Shown: positions 9,328 through 19,920 of the stretch, piece after piece
Layout of the letters: each line of letters opens with the position of its first letter
Position numbering within the stretch: position 1 is the stretch's first letter
Assembly (NCBI GenBank): GCA_025349905.2
Contig: MU624649.1
Coordinates: 1 to 35,581, forward strand
DNA: 35,581 nt
From: Blastocladiella britannica
Lineage: Eukaryota > Blastocladiomycota > Blastocladiomycetes > Blastocladiales > Blastocladiaceae
Direction of reading: 5' to 3'
Position numbers and translations under genes: made by a program
The notes under the pieces: generated by a model
Told to the model about the DNA's origin: nothing
Database searches by the model: none
What the model saw: only the letters and a program-made list of their open reading frames with translations

Positions 9328-11456
9328 ATGGCTACCCCGTCCCGCGCCCTCCACCGCACGCTCACCGGCCCATCGCGGACGGTCATTGCCCGGTCCGTGG
9401 TTGCCGGTATGTCGGCGGCCGTTGCCTCTGCATCCGGGTCCTCGAGCATATCCTCCTCAGCTTCAACGAGCTCACCTTCCACGGTGTCGACGGCACGGCC
9501 TCCCCGCCCCATCCGCTCGCGCCGAGCCACTACCGCCCCGGCCACAACCACTAGCGCATCCGTACGCTCCGCCCATACTCTGGCGTCCGGCGGTGCCCAT
9601 AGTAGTACCGCCACGGTTGTGCCGCACGGCCGGTACATTCCCGGTACGGGCGGAGGCGGAGGCGGCGGTGGGTCGTCATCTCCTCCGGCCAAAGCACCGG
9701 TATTGCCTTCATCGGCACCGCTCTCGACAGTGGCCGCGGCTTCTCCTGGGAATCCGTCGGTTTCTTCATCCTCTGGATCGGGCTCTAGCAACGGTAGTGG
9801 GAGTAGCACGCATGGCCGTGGCAAGAGCAGCAGTAGCAACAGCAGCGGGTCGGCCACCGCATCCACCCCCGACGGTTTATCGTCCTTGGGCCAATCGTCG
9901 TCGTCTTCGTCCTCGGCAGACGCATCGTCGGCTGTCCCTGGCTCGACCCCACCGCCCCTAGGCGGCACCAGCGACTCTTCTTCGAACGGATTCGCTCTGG
10001 GATCGTCCACCACCACTGTTAGCCATGGAGGAATCGAAGAATCGGAAGGCGTGCGGGACGACACGAGCCCAGCTGCCGCCACTACCTCCACCACCGCGCC
10101 TCCACCGCCGCCGCCATCGTTCCCAATGCTGTTAGCGGCCGCCGCTCGGCCCAAGCGGCCAGCGCACCCGAGCGCTCCGCCCAGCCGCCCCCTGAACCCG
10201 TACTCGCCGTCGGGCGCCGTGCAGCTAACGCGGGCGCGGCCGCTCGATTGTGGCGAGGACGCTTTCTTCTTGGTGCACCGCAACGACCAGGCGGTGTTTG
10301 GCGTGGCCGACGGCGTGGGCGGGTGGGCTGATTTGGGCGTGGACCCGGCGTTGTTTGCGTGGGAACTCATGCGGAATTGTCGACGCGCGGCCGCCGACGC
10401 ACTGGTGCCTCCTCCTCCTATTTCTCTTTCGGATCGGCCGTCAGTTGACGATGCGGCACCCCCAATGCCCCCGACGATTCCAGACCCACGCGTGATCCTC
10501 GACGAGGCGTACCAGCGGCTCTTGCGCGAGGGAAAAGTCACGGCTGGGTCGGCCACTGCCGCGGTGCTGGCTTTCGATATGCGCACAGGTCGGCTCCGCA
10601 CCGCGAATCTCGGCGACTCGGGGTACTTGATTGTGCGCGCCGACCCGGAACCGGGCCAGCCTTCGATCGAGTCTGCTGGCGGTGGCGGCCGTTCTTCATC
10701 ATCATCCTCTACACCGGCACTTCGGGCCGTGTACCGCAGCCCCGAGCAGCAGCATTACTTTAACGCGCCATTTCAATTGAGGTATGTTAACGTTTGGTCG
10801 AACCTCCTTTACCTTTTGACTGATCCTTCTTTTTTTTTTTTTGTAGTGTGAGCCCGCCCCATATCCGCGGCAACCTCTCGGACTCGCCGCAGCAAGCACA
10901 AGTATCGGACCACCAGCTGCGGCCGGGAGACGTGGTGATTGTCGCCACCGACGGTTTGTTTGACAATGCGTTCACCCGCGACATTCTGTACACGGTGCAC
11001 CGCGAGCTGATGACGTCGGCGGCCGCAGCCGCAGTCGCTGCCTCCAAGTCATTGTCACCACCACCAGCAGTACCTGGGCCGGACGCCGATCCGGCCGCCA
11101 AGACCTACAAACCAACGCTACCGTCGCCGTTGACAACGCACCACGCGACGGCCGACCGCGTAGCGGCCCTGGCGCGGGCGCTAGCGGCACTGGGCCGCGA
11201 ACTGGCACTCAACGACCGGCGGCAGTCGCCGTTTGCGCGCGCGGCATCGGCCATCAGCGGCCGGGTGATGCATGGCGGGAAGCTCGACGACGTCACCGTG
11301 CTGGCGGCGGTGGTGGTGGATGCAGCGGCGTCGGACGCAGTCACGGTTGCGGCCAGGGGGCAAGGTATAGGTGCGGCGGGGCCGGGCGACGAGGACGGGT
11401 GGGTGGCGGCTCCGTCGTCCGAGAAGCAGCACGGGCTGTTGTGGGCCTGCGTATGA
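9328..11456 (+). CDS. PP2C-family Ser/Thr phosphatase, PTC7-like
   Basis: Exons 9328-10781 and 10847-11456 encode 687 residues. PP2C motifs in order are LDCGEDAFFLV, GVADGVGGWADLGVDP (metal-binding Asp near residue 328), ANLGDSGYLIVR, FQLSVSPPHI (formed by the splice), VIVATDGLFDN and KLDDVTVLAAVVV. The DCGEDA and GVGGWA forms are typical of the PTC7/PPTC7 branch, which dephosphorylates mitochondrial proteins including factors for coenzyme Q synthesis. The N-terminus is rich in Arg, Ser and Thr with no acids (MATPSRALHRTLTGPSRTVIARSVV), compatible with mitochondrial targeting. About 250 residues of Ser/Gly/Pro/Thr-rich sequence separate it from the catalytic domain, much longer than in yeast Ptc7. 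Ser/Ala-rich segments also interrupt the catalytic domain. Confidence 0.9.
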
Positions 11457-11516
11457 TAATCTAACGCCCTCTCTCTTTCGTCGTACCCATAATACAACCA
11501 AAAAATCTTTACAAAG

Positions 11517-13218
11517 ATGTCGGTCCTTATCGAAACGTCCCTGGGCGAGATCGTGGTGGACCTTGACGTGGCCGCGTGCCCGCAACTGGCCCGCAACTTC
11601 ATCAAGCTGGCCAAACTGAAACGGTTCAACTACAACGCGTTCTTCAACGTGCAGCGCGACTTGCTGGTGCAAACGGGCGACCCGACTGCTTCGGGAACCG
11701 GTGGAGCTGGGATCGAGCATGTGCTGGACCCAAGCTCTCACCCGCCGTTATTTGCCGTTACTGACCGGCCCCGGGGGAGGGACGGGAAACCGCGCCGACA
11801 CGACCGGCCGGGGCTGGTGTCGATGGCGGTGGCGGGGATCGATGCGGCCACCGGACGGGGTGGGGTCGCGTCGTCGCAGTGGTTTATTACGGCGATTCCG
11901 GAGTCCACAACTGATAGTGCAGCGGATGACCGGTCGGCGTACTTGGACGCACGCGGGGTCGTGTTTGGCGAGGTGGCCGAGGGCATGGACGTGGTGGCCA
12001 AGATGAATGCCGCGTTTACCGACGAGCAGGGCCGGCCGTTGCGCGATATTCGGTACCTTGCTTCCTTTTCTGCTGCAGTCCGTGCCCGTCCTCGGTTTGC
12101 TGACCGGTGAATGTAATAGGATCCATCATACCGAGATCCTCGACGACCCGTTCCCGGACCCGCCAGCCCTGCGCGTCCCCTCGCGCTCCCCTTCCCCACC
12201 CCCCGAAGCGGTCGCCCGTGCCCGCTTGGGCGCCGACGAAGCCCTAACCGACGACGACGATGCCGACGCCGACCCAGACACCGCGAACCAAAAACGTCGC
12301 CGCCGCGACGCGGCCTCGCACGCATTAGCCCTTGAGCTCCTGGGCGACTTACCGTTCGCCGACATCAAGCCGCCCGAGAACGTGTTGTTTGTGTGCAAGT
12401 TGAATCCGGTGACGCGCGACGAGGACCTCGAACAGATCTTTGGCCGGTTCGGGGCCATTGTCTCGTGCCAGGTGATCCGGGACCGAGCCACCAACGTGTC
12501 GCTGTCGTACGCGTTCATCGAGTACGACGAGCGCGACGCGTGCGAGCGCGCGTACGCCAAAATGAACAACGTGCTGATTGATGACCGCCGGATCAAAGTT
12601 GATTTCTCGCAGTCGGTGTCGAAGCTGCACAAGGACTGGATGGTTGGGCGGGCGCGATCTTTGGCCAGCGCGAAAGGGACTGGGGGCGGGTTTGGTGGGT
12701 TCGCCGAGTTTGAGCGCAAGACGCGGTACCGCGCTGGCGGCGACGATGGGTTCGATGAGGTCGGGGCGACTGCTTCGATGGTGGACGATCATGGGGACCG
12801 ACGACCGCTACCGCCGCCACCGTTGGTGTTTGAGCATGACGCGGACTTGTTGGAGTCCGGGCGCGAGGTGGCGGCGGACGACGCTGCACGCGAGACGGTC
12901 GAAATGGTGCCGTTGTCGCCGCCGCGGTCGGTTGTAGGGTCGGATCGCAGTCGCCGGGACGCTGACGGCGGCGATCGGCGCCGGTCCGACCACCCGCGGC
13001 ACTCTGCACCACCGCCACGCAATGGTGGCGAAAGGGATCGTGATCACCGTGACCGTGATCGTCGCCAGCCCTCGGATCGGGACCGAGAGCGTGAGCGGGA
13101 GCGCGATCGCGATCACCGCGGGTCCGAGCGCAGACACCGCGACCACCGCCGCGAGGACGACGATGGACGTGGCCGTAGGTCCGAGTCCTACTCGTCCCAT
13201 CGGCAGCACCGCCGCTAG
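11517..13218 (+). CDS. Cyclophilin-type peptidyl-prolyl isomerase with RRM, PPIL4-like
   Basis: Exons 11517-12052 and 12120-13218, 544 residues. The N-terminal domain starts SVLIETSLGEIVVDLDV and contains ASSQWFITA and VFGEVAEGMDVV, a divergent cyclophilin fold as in PPIL4. The intron (67 nt, donor GTACCT) restores DIRIHHTEILDDPFPDPP, a linker conserved in this family. The RNA recognition motif follows: NVLFVCKLNPVTRDEDLEQIF (RNP2 region) and SYAFIEYDERDACERAY (RNP1 region). The tail is a run of RD/RE/RH dipeptides ending in RSESYSSHRQHRR, like other spliceosome-linked cyclophilins. The acidic/basic segment before the RRM includes DDDDADADPD and QKRRRRD. It is likely nuclear and RNA-associated; catalytic activity is not assured because several canonical active-site positions look altered. 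Confidence 0.9.
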
Positions 13219-13310
13219 TGGGTGGATTTCGTCTGTGAGAAACCGAAATGCAACTTCTTTTTGAAATTCTCGCTTGCCCAATCGCAAGACAATCCACCAA
13301 AGCAAAAAAA

Positions 13311-15010
13311 ATGCGTCGCACTCCTCGCCGGCTCTCGGCCCCTCTGCAGCTCGTCACAGACGACAATGGCGAGAGCAGTGTACCCCCGTCGCCGTCGACA
13401 AATAAACGGTCAACTATGGCGACGGTTTCTGACGACAAGGAGAACGAGGACGACCAGCGTACATTGACCGCGGACGAACTGGCGGCACTCAAGCGGCCGG
13501 AACTGCAGCGGCGATGCAAGGCGCTCGGGCTCTCGGCTGGCGGCAAGAACGCTGAAATGGTCGAGCGCTTGGCCGCTCACTTTACTGCCACTACTGCTGT
13601 CACTGACAAGGTTGTGGATGAAGATCGCGACGGTGACGGCGATGTCGCCGCTGACGACGAGACCCAACCCGAGCCTACTATGGCAGACGCTTCTCCTGCG
13701 CCGAACGTGGTCGAGGAAACGAAGGATCCCATTACTGCGCTGGAACCGTCTCCTCCGGCGGACTTGGATCTGGGTCTGTTCCCCCCTTATGCTATATTAC
13801 AGTGGACACGATCGACTGACGATATCCATGCCCATCTCCAGAATGCGCCGATATGAGCGACATATACGACCTCGCTGCCACCGCTCATGCCCCAGCGACC
13901 ACCAGTCCGTCCGATCCAGCGGCATCACTGCCGTCCGCGGCCACTGTTGACGATGACGACGACTTTGGCACTCGTGACGATATTTTCGCCAACATTGTTG
14001 CCGAGTTGCATGTCGAGGAGGCCATGAAAATCACCGGCAGGAAGCAGCAGGAAGAGGCGGAGCGCCGCCGGTCGTCAGTGGCAGCGGCGCCGGCGGAGGT
14101 TGCGACACCCGCGGCGGCGACGGCGACACCGGGCGTGGTATACCCGATTATTGACGTGCGGCGAATGTCGGAGCCGATGCTCCAGTTCCAGTGGGAGCCG
14201 GCGACGGCCCGTGGTGATGCGGCCGAAGCAGTCAGCGATGCCAGTGACGATCCCATGGAGCTGGGCGCCGAGGCCAAGGAACAAGACGATCATGTAGATG
14301 GCGATCATCCTGCGGCGGCGGACAATGATCATGCCGAGCCGCCGTCGTCCCCGTGCGCCGACCACGTGTCACGGCGAAGTGCCTCAGCCACCGCAGCTGT
14401 TGCTTCTGCACAAGCCGCCGCAACAGCACCAGAAGCGGAGACTGCTCCTGCGCCGGCGACGACCGCAGCGCCAGTGGCCGCACCGCAATCGTCCGCTCTC
14501 CGGCCCACCTCCACCACCATCGCCGTCGGCACCCAGCCGAGTCGAAAGCGCGCCCGCAACGACACCGACGAACCCTCGGCAGCCCAGCCTCCTGCCGCAA
14601 AACGCGCCCGGACCGGCCCAGCCGCAACGCTGCTGCCATCATCTCGAGCGCCTGCTATTGCCGCTGCTGCTGCACGAACCACGCCCAACGTGCGTCCGGC
14701 AACGACGACGACCGTGGGCGGCAGCGGCATGCGCGGTCCTACTCCTGCCTCCTCCGCAGTAACTGGGGCAGCTGGAGCAGCGGCCAAGAAACCGCCGCGG
14801 CCCGTGTTTGATCTCAAGGCGTCGCTGAGCCAGGACGTGTCGTGGAAGATGAAGAAGGGCCCGATCAAGCCGGTCGACATGACTGCCGCGTCCACTTCGA
14901 GCGTTATGAACAAGTCGGCCGCTGTTGCCAAGCCGACGGCAGCGACGGCATCGTCGTCGACGACGACCTCGAAGGGGACTGCGGCAGCCAAACCCACGTT
15001 CCGGCGGTGA
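13311..15010 (+). CDS. SAP-domain protein with NuSAP-like C-terminal motif and KEN box
   Basis: Two exons: 13311-13773 and 13842-15010, 543 residues. The 68-nt intron has donor GTCTGT, a CTGAC branch-like site and a pyrimidine-rich CAG acceptor; joining it keeps one frame. A KEN tripeptide lies at 43-45. A SAP DNA-binding helix pair spans about 53-91 (ADELAALKRPELQRRCKAL, then GGKNAEMVERLAAHF). A short acidic region and about 350 residues of Ala/Pro/Thr-rich sequence with basic patches (RKRARND, AAKRARTG) follow. Residues 477-498 read FDLKASLSQDVSWKMKKG then PIKPVD, which closely resembles, from memory, the conserved C-terminal motif of the animal nucleolar and spindle-associated protein NUSAP1, itself a SAP plus KEN-box protein that bundles microtubules in mitosis. 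The order SAP, basic linker, motif is the same. Orthology is inference; a generic SAP chromatin protein is the alternative. Confidence 0.72.
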
Positions 15011-15128
15011 AGAATACTCGAACATAATGTACAACATTTATAAAAGTGTATTCGTTTTCAGTTCAGGAGCGTCTGAGAGGTGAGAGAGCGGCGGCGCGCT
15101 CGACGGAATATAGGGGGCCTACGAAATC

Positions 15129-16280
15129 TCAAAACGGGTGCACGCGCGCCGAAGGCTTGCGGGACGCTTCCGGCCGCCGCGGCGCAGTCGGCACCAAGAA
15201 CCCGGCGGGCAGGAATGCCAACAGCGGTTCCGCGAACCGATGCGCGCCCGACAGCGCGCGGTTGACAAACAAACTCCACGAGTCCAGGCCGAATCGCAGG
15301 CCAAACAAACCGAGCCAGCTCACGCCAAGGATGAGGAGCACGATCGTGAAAAAAGTCAAGAAGATGAGGGCTGTTGCACGCGACAAGGGATCAATATCAA
15401 AATATCACGTTCAAAAGAATAAATAGGTACCCGGAATGACCAAGATCGTCGACTCGAGCAACAGCATGACCGCGCACCCGACAAACGTGGTAGCAAACAG
15501 CGTGGTGGCGGCAAAGACCAAGAAAATGCCCACCAGCGACACCACCACGACCAGTGTGGTGACGGCGAGGCCCTGGCGCAGCTTGGAAAACAGGCGCGGC
15601 CGACGGGGCACGTACTCGCGGCGGTGGCGGTGTTGCTGTGGAGGACTACTGGGTGCTGCTGCTGCTGTCGTAGAAGATGGTTTGCGGGGATGTCCAGGCA
15701 GCGGGTCATTGCCTCCACCTCCTCCCGCATCCGATGAAGACGACGATGACGATGACAAGGACGATACCGACGAAGACTGCGGCGACAGCGCATCCGCGAC
15801 GTATGGTAGCATGCGCGCCGGCACGATACGGCGGGCCAGCGCGTTCACTACCGCATACGCCCAGGCCAGGGTAGCACCGAACGCGGCCATCGCCGAGATG
15901 GACGTTGGCGGGTGCGGTGGCGGTGACAGTGGTGCATGTTTCCGCCCATGCTGCTCATCATCATTGTTGTCTTGACCGAACGCAGAGGCAGCGGCGGCTG
16001 CGGCTGCTGACGTTGCCTGGTGGATGACGGACGACAGCGGACGGGCAGCGGCAATGCGAGACGGCCGCCGGCGCGTGGCAGTGGTGTGTCGGAGCGGTGA
16101 GGCGGTACTAGTGGTGCCCGTCGCTGCTGCTGTCGGTGTGCCACCAGAGTTGGCTCTTGAGCTGGACTTGGGCTCGGGACCGAGGGGTAGGGTTGGCACT
16201 GGCCTTGACGGAGCCTGAGACGTCGGCAATAACGGCGGCGGTGGGGGTGGTGTGGCCACAGCGACGACGGAGGCGCCCAT
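15129..16280 (-). CDS. Predicted multi-span membrane protein, unknown
   Basis: Exons 16280-15431 and 15370-15129 give 363 residues; the 60-nt intron (donor GTACCT) falls inside a hydrophobic segment and rejoins VIP|ALIFLTFF in frame. The first ~220 residues are Ser/Pro/Ala-rich with one moderately hydrophobic stretch (MAAFGATLAWAYAVVNAL). A basic segment (HRHRREYVPRRPRLFSKLRQ) precedes about 80 nearly uninterrupted hydrophobic residues (about 235-310) that could form three or four helices or hairpins. The C-tail contains AHRFAEPLLAFLPAGFLVP. Hairpin proteins of lipid droplets or the ER (promethin/LDO type) have this kind of layout, but I cannot show homology. It is convergent with the SAP-domain gene, with 118 bp between stops. 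Confidence 0.68.
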
Positions 16281-16686
16281 TCCAGTTCAAGACAAGGACG
16301 AGACAAGGACGAGAAGTGACAAGACAAGACGAGACGAGAGACACCGCGAAAGAGAACTTAGAGGGGATGAGCCACCCAGAGTGAGTTTCTCCGACGCAAG
16401 CAAGGCGGGAACAGCGCATGTATTTTTCTTTATCTTTCTTTTTTCAGAGGGTGAGGGAGGAAGCGAGATGCAATATGATGATTGGGTGGAGGAAGGATGA
16501 TAAATAACAGGTGAGGTGGGGTAGGGGGCACGGGGTCCTGGAGGAAGGAAGGATTATGATCGAGCTACGAGGGAGGGAGCATAATACGAATATGTGAAAA
16601 AAAAGGTGCCAGCATGGGCCACTGGCAGCCACGTACACACGCACACACCAACATTGGGGCAAGAAGCAAAGGAAATGGAAAAAAGA
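16281..16686. other. Intergenic region, 406 bp
   Basis: This lies between the zinc-finger gene stop and the membrane-protein start, both on the minus strand. It contains purine-rich short repeats at about 16291-16350 (GACAAGGACGA twice, then degenerate GACAAGAC/GACGAG units), which would sit in the promoter or leader of the membrane-protein gene, and a GA-rich area at 16445-16600. No gene is seen. Confidence 0.5.
16291..16350. repeat. Imperfect purine-rich short tandem repeat
   Basis: Two exact copies of GACAAGGACGA at 16291-16312 are followed by degenerate GACAAGAC and GACGAGA units. It lies just upstream of the ATG of the minus-strand membrane-protein gene, so it may form part of its leader. 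Confidence 0.55.
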
Positions 16687-18783
16687 TCACGCGCAAATTC
16701 GGCGCGAGCGGGAAGCGATCATGGTGCCGGACGGGTGCGGCGAGTCGGGCGGCGTGCACAGCAGGGCCGCCGCTGCCGCTGCTGCCATCGAGTGGGTATC
16801 AAAATCGGCAGCAGCCCGCGGCAGCATACCTTCATCGCAGGGCTGCGGCTGCAGTTCTTCTTCGGTCGTGTTCCCCGACACTTCTTCACCATCCAATCGC
16901 AGCCCGACAGGAACGCCAACCGCAGTCGAAAGGTCCAAGTCGGCGGGGGTGCGCCGGCGACCACTCAGCGCAAACGGCTCCTTGGTGGTGGTGGTGGTGG
17001 TAGTGGTACGCGCACGCCGCGCGCCTTCCAGCCCGGGGACAACCGTTTCGGTCAGAAGCGTGATGCACCGGGCCACCTGCTGTCGCATGTCCTGCAGCCG
17101 CTTGCTGGTCTCGGGATCCGGGCACGTGCCGATAATCGCCGCCGACGCGGCCAGCGCGGCGGCAGTCGACTCGAGGTACTGCTGCACGGGGAACAGCGCC
17201 GACAGCTGGTCGCGGTGGTCGCAGATCGCTTGGTCCAGATCGTCGCTGGTGCGAATGTCGGCGAGCGTGGCCGATAGGACCGACACGGGCGATAGCGGTG
17301 ACGCCGTGGACCCGAACCGGTCCATCTCGCCGGCCGCAGAGTCGCCGCCATGGGTCGACCGCGGCGACGACGGAGTGAGCAGACCCGACGGCGTGGACGC
17401 CGCATCCAGGAACGGCGGGGTAGTCGATCCCGACAGTCGGAGGTGGGCTCTGAATCGTGATCCTTGTGGGTGAGCAGCGACGCCTTCTCCCAGGGACGAT
17501 GATGACGGCGACGTCAACGACATTGAAGACAACGGTGCCATCGACGACGCGGCCGCACCCATCCCCTCTTCATCCGAGAACTCAGCAACGCGTGCTGCAG
17601 CAGCGACAGCGGCAGCCCGGCGACCGCGATACGTTCCGCCCGAAGAAGACGACGACGACGATTTGCTGCCACGCGACGAGGACGTGGACGACGACGTCTT
17701 GCGGCGGCGCTTGGACCCGTTGCTGCTCGCCTCGCCCGACCCCTGGTTACCCTGGTTCTCGTCATCGTCCTCATCCTCCTCGTCCTCGGCACCACGCTTA
17801 CGCGACGAGCGCGAGGTACGGGATGATGACCGGATCAGCGGCGCACCAATGGCATTGGCAGCCATCACCGCGGCTGAAATGGCAGCCGCTCGCGTGCGCG
17901 ACGCGAACGTGGCGGTCGGGTTTGCCGGGTGTGGTTCCTCGGCGGGATCGTGCTCCACAATGATCGGGAGTAGTTGCGCCTTGCTGTGCTTGGTTTTGGC
18001 ATGGGTATTGTACTATGTATTTTGCATTCCTGTGAGTACTGGAATTGAATATGAATATGAAAAATATTGAAAAACGTACGTTGCTTCGAACCGAAAACCG
18101 CATTGGGCACATTGTGCAGCAAAAGGGTTTTTCACCCGTATGCGCACGCATGTGACTGGAGAGGGGAGGAAAAGAGGAAGAAATAGTGGTGGATCAACAA
18201 TCGGATCCAAGGCCAGCCCAGAGGCAAAAAGAAAAGCTGTGCCATAACACACCTAACCATGTTTCGATGGTCCGTAAACGGATCCATCCGCCAGCACTGG
18301 GCCCACGTGCACTGCTTGCCCTTTCTGTAACGATATTCTTGACGTTGTTAGTCCTATTGCTCCTGTTCAGTCAACGAGCAAAAAATGAAGATCAACATAC
18401 TTTGGCCAATCCTTGAGCGTGCCCACATGGGCGGTATTGACATGGGCGACGGAATCGCCCAGGATGCGGAACCGCATCCCGCACCCATCCCACAGACAAA
18501 CAAACGCGCCGTTGGCATCGTCGTCGTCGTCATTGTCCGCGGCCTCACTGACCACATCCATGAGCGCCGCACGCGCAGCGCGGGCGCGAGAGCTGTTGGC
18601 AGCGGCGCGATTATTGGGCGTGCCGTCACGGGAGCGCGAGGCAGAATCGCTGGACAGATCCGCGTCGGCCGAGTCGAATCCCACATCGCCAGCGACGTGG
18701 GTGTCCGGAGTGTACTCGAAAAGTTCGGCGTCGTCGGTGATCATCGCGTCCTCGGCCGTCATGGTGTTGGTGTATGCGGGCAT
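16687..18783 (-). CDS. Tandem CWCH2-type C2H2 zinc-finger protein (PacC/GLI/ZIC-like arrangement)
   Basis: Exons 18783-18401, 18324-18253, 18155-18080 and 18012-16687 encode 618 residues. Three fingers (residues ~93-180) are built across the introns: finger 1 CLWDGC...HVNTAH, finger 2 CTWAQC...HMRAH, the linker TGEKPF, then finger 3 CTMC-x12-HAKTKH, which is completed only by using the acceptor ending at 18013. Fingers 1 and 2 have the C-x-W-x2-C form of tandem CWCH2 factors (GLI, ZIC, PacC/Rim101, AEBP2). The N-terminus is acidic. The long C-terminal part is Ser-rich with basic KRGAEDEED and RRRKTS patches suggesting nuclear entry, and a helical stretch (SVLSATLADIRTSDDLDQAI onward). It is probably a sequence-specific DNA-binding regulator; the target is unknown. 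A 1.1-kb gene-free stretch lies upstream. Confidence 0.82.
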
Positions 18784-19920
18784 GGTTTCGTGGCTTGGTG
18801 ATTTCTGTGTTTTGTTTCAGCATTTTTTGTTATTCCTGGCACTTGCGGTTGGGGCGTTCAAGGGCGTCATGACAAAAGAACGGAATGCGAGACAGGGAGT
18901 GAGGACAGGATGAGAGAGCTTGGACATTGATTCCCGCGATCGTGTCCGTGTTGTCAAAATTTGGTTTGGCTTGGTTTGGTTTGGTTTGGAAGGCACAAAG
19001 GAACACCACCATCACATGAACGCGGAATGCGGCGATGACGCGAGGCAAGGCAGAAAAGACTGAGGGCAGACATAAAAGGAAATAGAGAGGTGGAAGTAAA
19101 GCTGTTGAGTGTTTTCAGCAGGAGCATTCCGTCAACAAGCAGGCAAGCGCCCAACCTCATAAAAAATACAAACGCGGAAGGTCAAGGAATATCAAGGGCA
19201 TAACATGATATAAAACGGGCGCGGCGCAAGGTAAAAGGTTCGCGTTCGCGGTCTGGGCGCGTTTTCATGGAGGATCGCATGACGCATGAGCGACTCAATG
19301 GGCGAAAAAAAAGTGGAGGAGAAAAAATGGCCGCCAGCTGTGCGAATCGCAAGTGCGCCTTAATGCGAGCCCGAAGTACGCAATGAGCCACAGGCGCTCA
19401 TTGAAATGTTTTGCGGGTGCGTCGTGGTGGTCGCGTTGGAATGCAAACGCGCATCGCAAAACACTCAAGGACGAAATGCGATTCCACACTAACAAGACGG
19501 AGAGAAAAAAATGCAAGGGGGGGTGCTTGAAGCATTTCAATAAAGAGACGAGAGGCACGCGCGCGACTGGCGGGCAGAAATGCAAAGAATAACAAAATAA
19601 ACAAAGAAATATTCATGGAGTGGCGAGCTTGGGCGTGATGGGACAGCGAGGAGATGCGGAGCAATGCGGCAAATACCGATCCGTACCGTAAAACAAGAGA
19701 CGCGTTCCGTGGTGGGAGCGGTTGGGGTTGCGTGCGTTGGGCAAGGCGGAGAGGAGTCGTGGAGCTTGGGCGGCGGCGTCGTTCAGAGAGAGCGAAACAG
19801 GCAAATCCCACACACACATTCAACTTGCGAGACTTTTATGTGATGCTGGGCGCGCTTTGCCTTTTTGCATTTGGCATTGGCATTCCATGCCTGTCCCACC
19901 CCGGCAAAGCAATATATATT
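18784..19920. other. Gene-poor region, 1137 bp
   Basis: This is the longest stretch without a gene model. It lies between the zinc-finger gene start and the ALG8 stop (both minus), so it should contain the zinc-finger promoter and the ALG8 3' end. Reading frames here are short and have biased but unfamiliar composition. It holds a TTGGT repeat at 18961-18989, several purine-rich segments and no tRNA that I can fold. An unrecognised noncoding transcript or a long leader is possible. Confidence 0.45.
18961..18989. repeat. Short TTGGT tandem repeat
   Basis: Six near-perfect units of TTGGT/TTGGC/TTGGA occupy 29 bp, about 180 bp upstream of the zinc-finger start. On the minus strand this reads as a CCAAA/ACCAA series, which contains CCAAA-like rather than true CCAAT boxes. 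Confidence 0.6.

Noticed and set aside
9279..10601. Long open frame (440 codons) on the minus strand
   Set aside because: It lies antisense to the PP2C gene, has Arg/Val/Gly-rich composition with no family pattern, and is explained by high GC at third positions of the sense gene.
13311..13856. Separate SAP-domain gene ending at 13856, with another gene starting at 13853
   Set aside because: A 68-nt intron at 13774-13841 with CTGAC and CAG joins both in one frame and removes the odd 4-bp overlap; the C-terminal motif then fits the SAP domain in one protein.
19237..19247. GGTTCGCGTTC resembling a tRNA B box
   Set aside because: No A box at the right distance and no cloverleaf could be folded around it.
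19353..19592. 79-codon plus-strand frame in the gene-poor region
   Set aside because: Lys/Arg-rich composition, no flanking exons, no family resemblance and no supporting promoter; likely chance.
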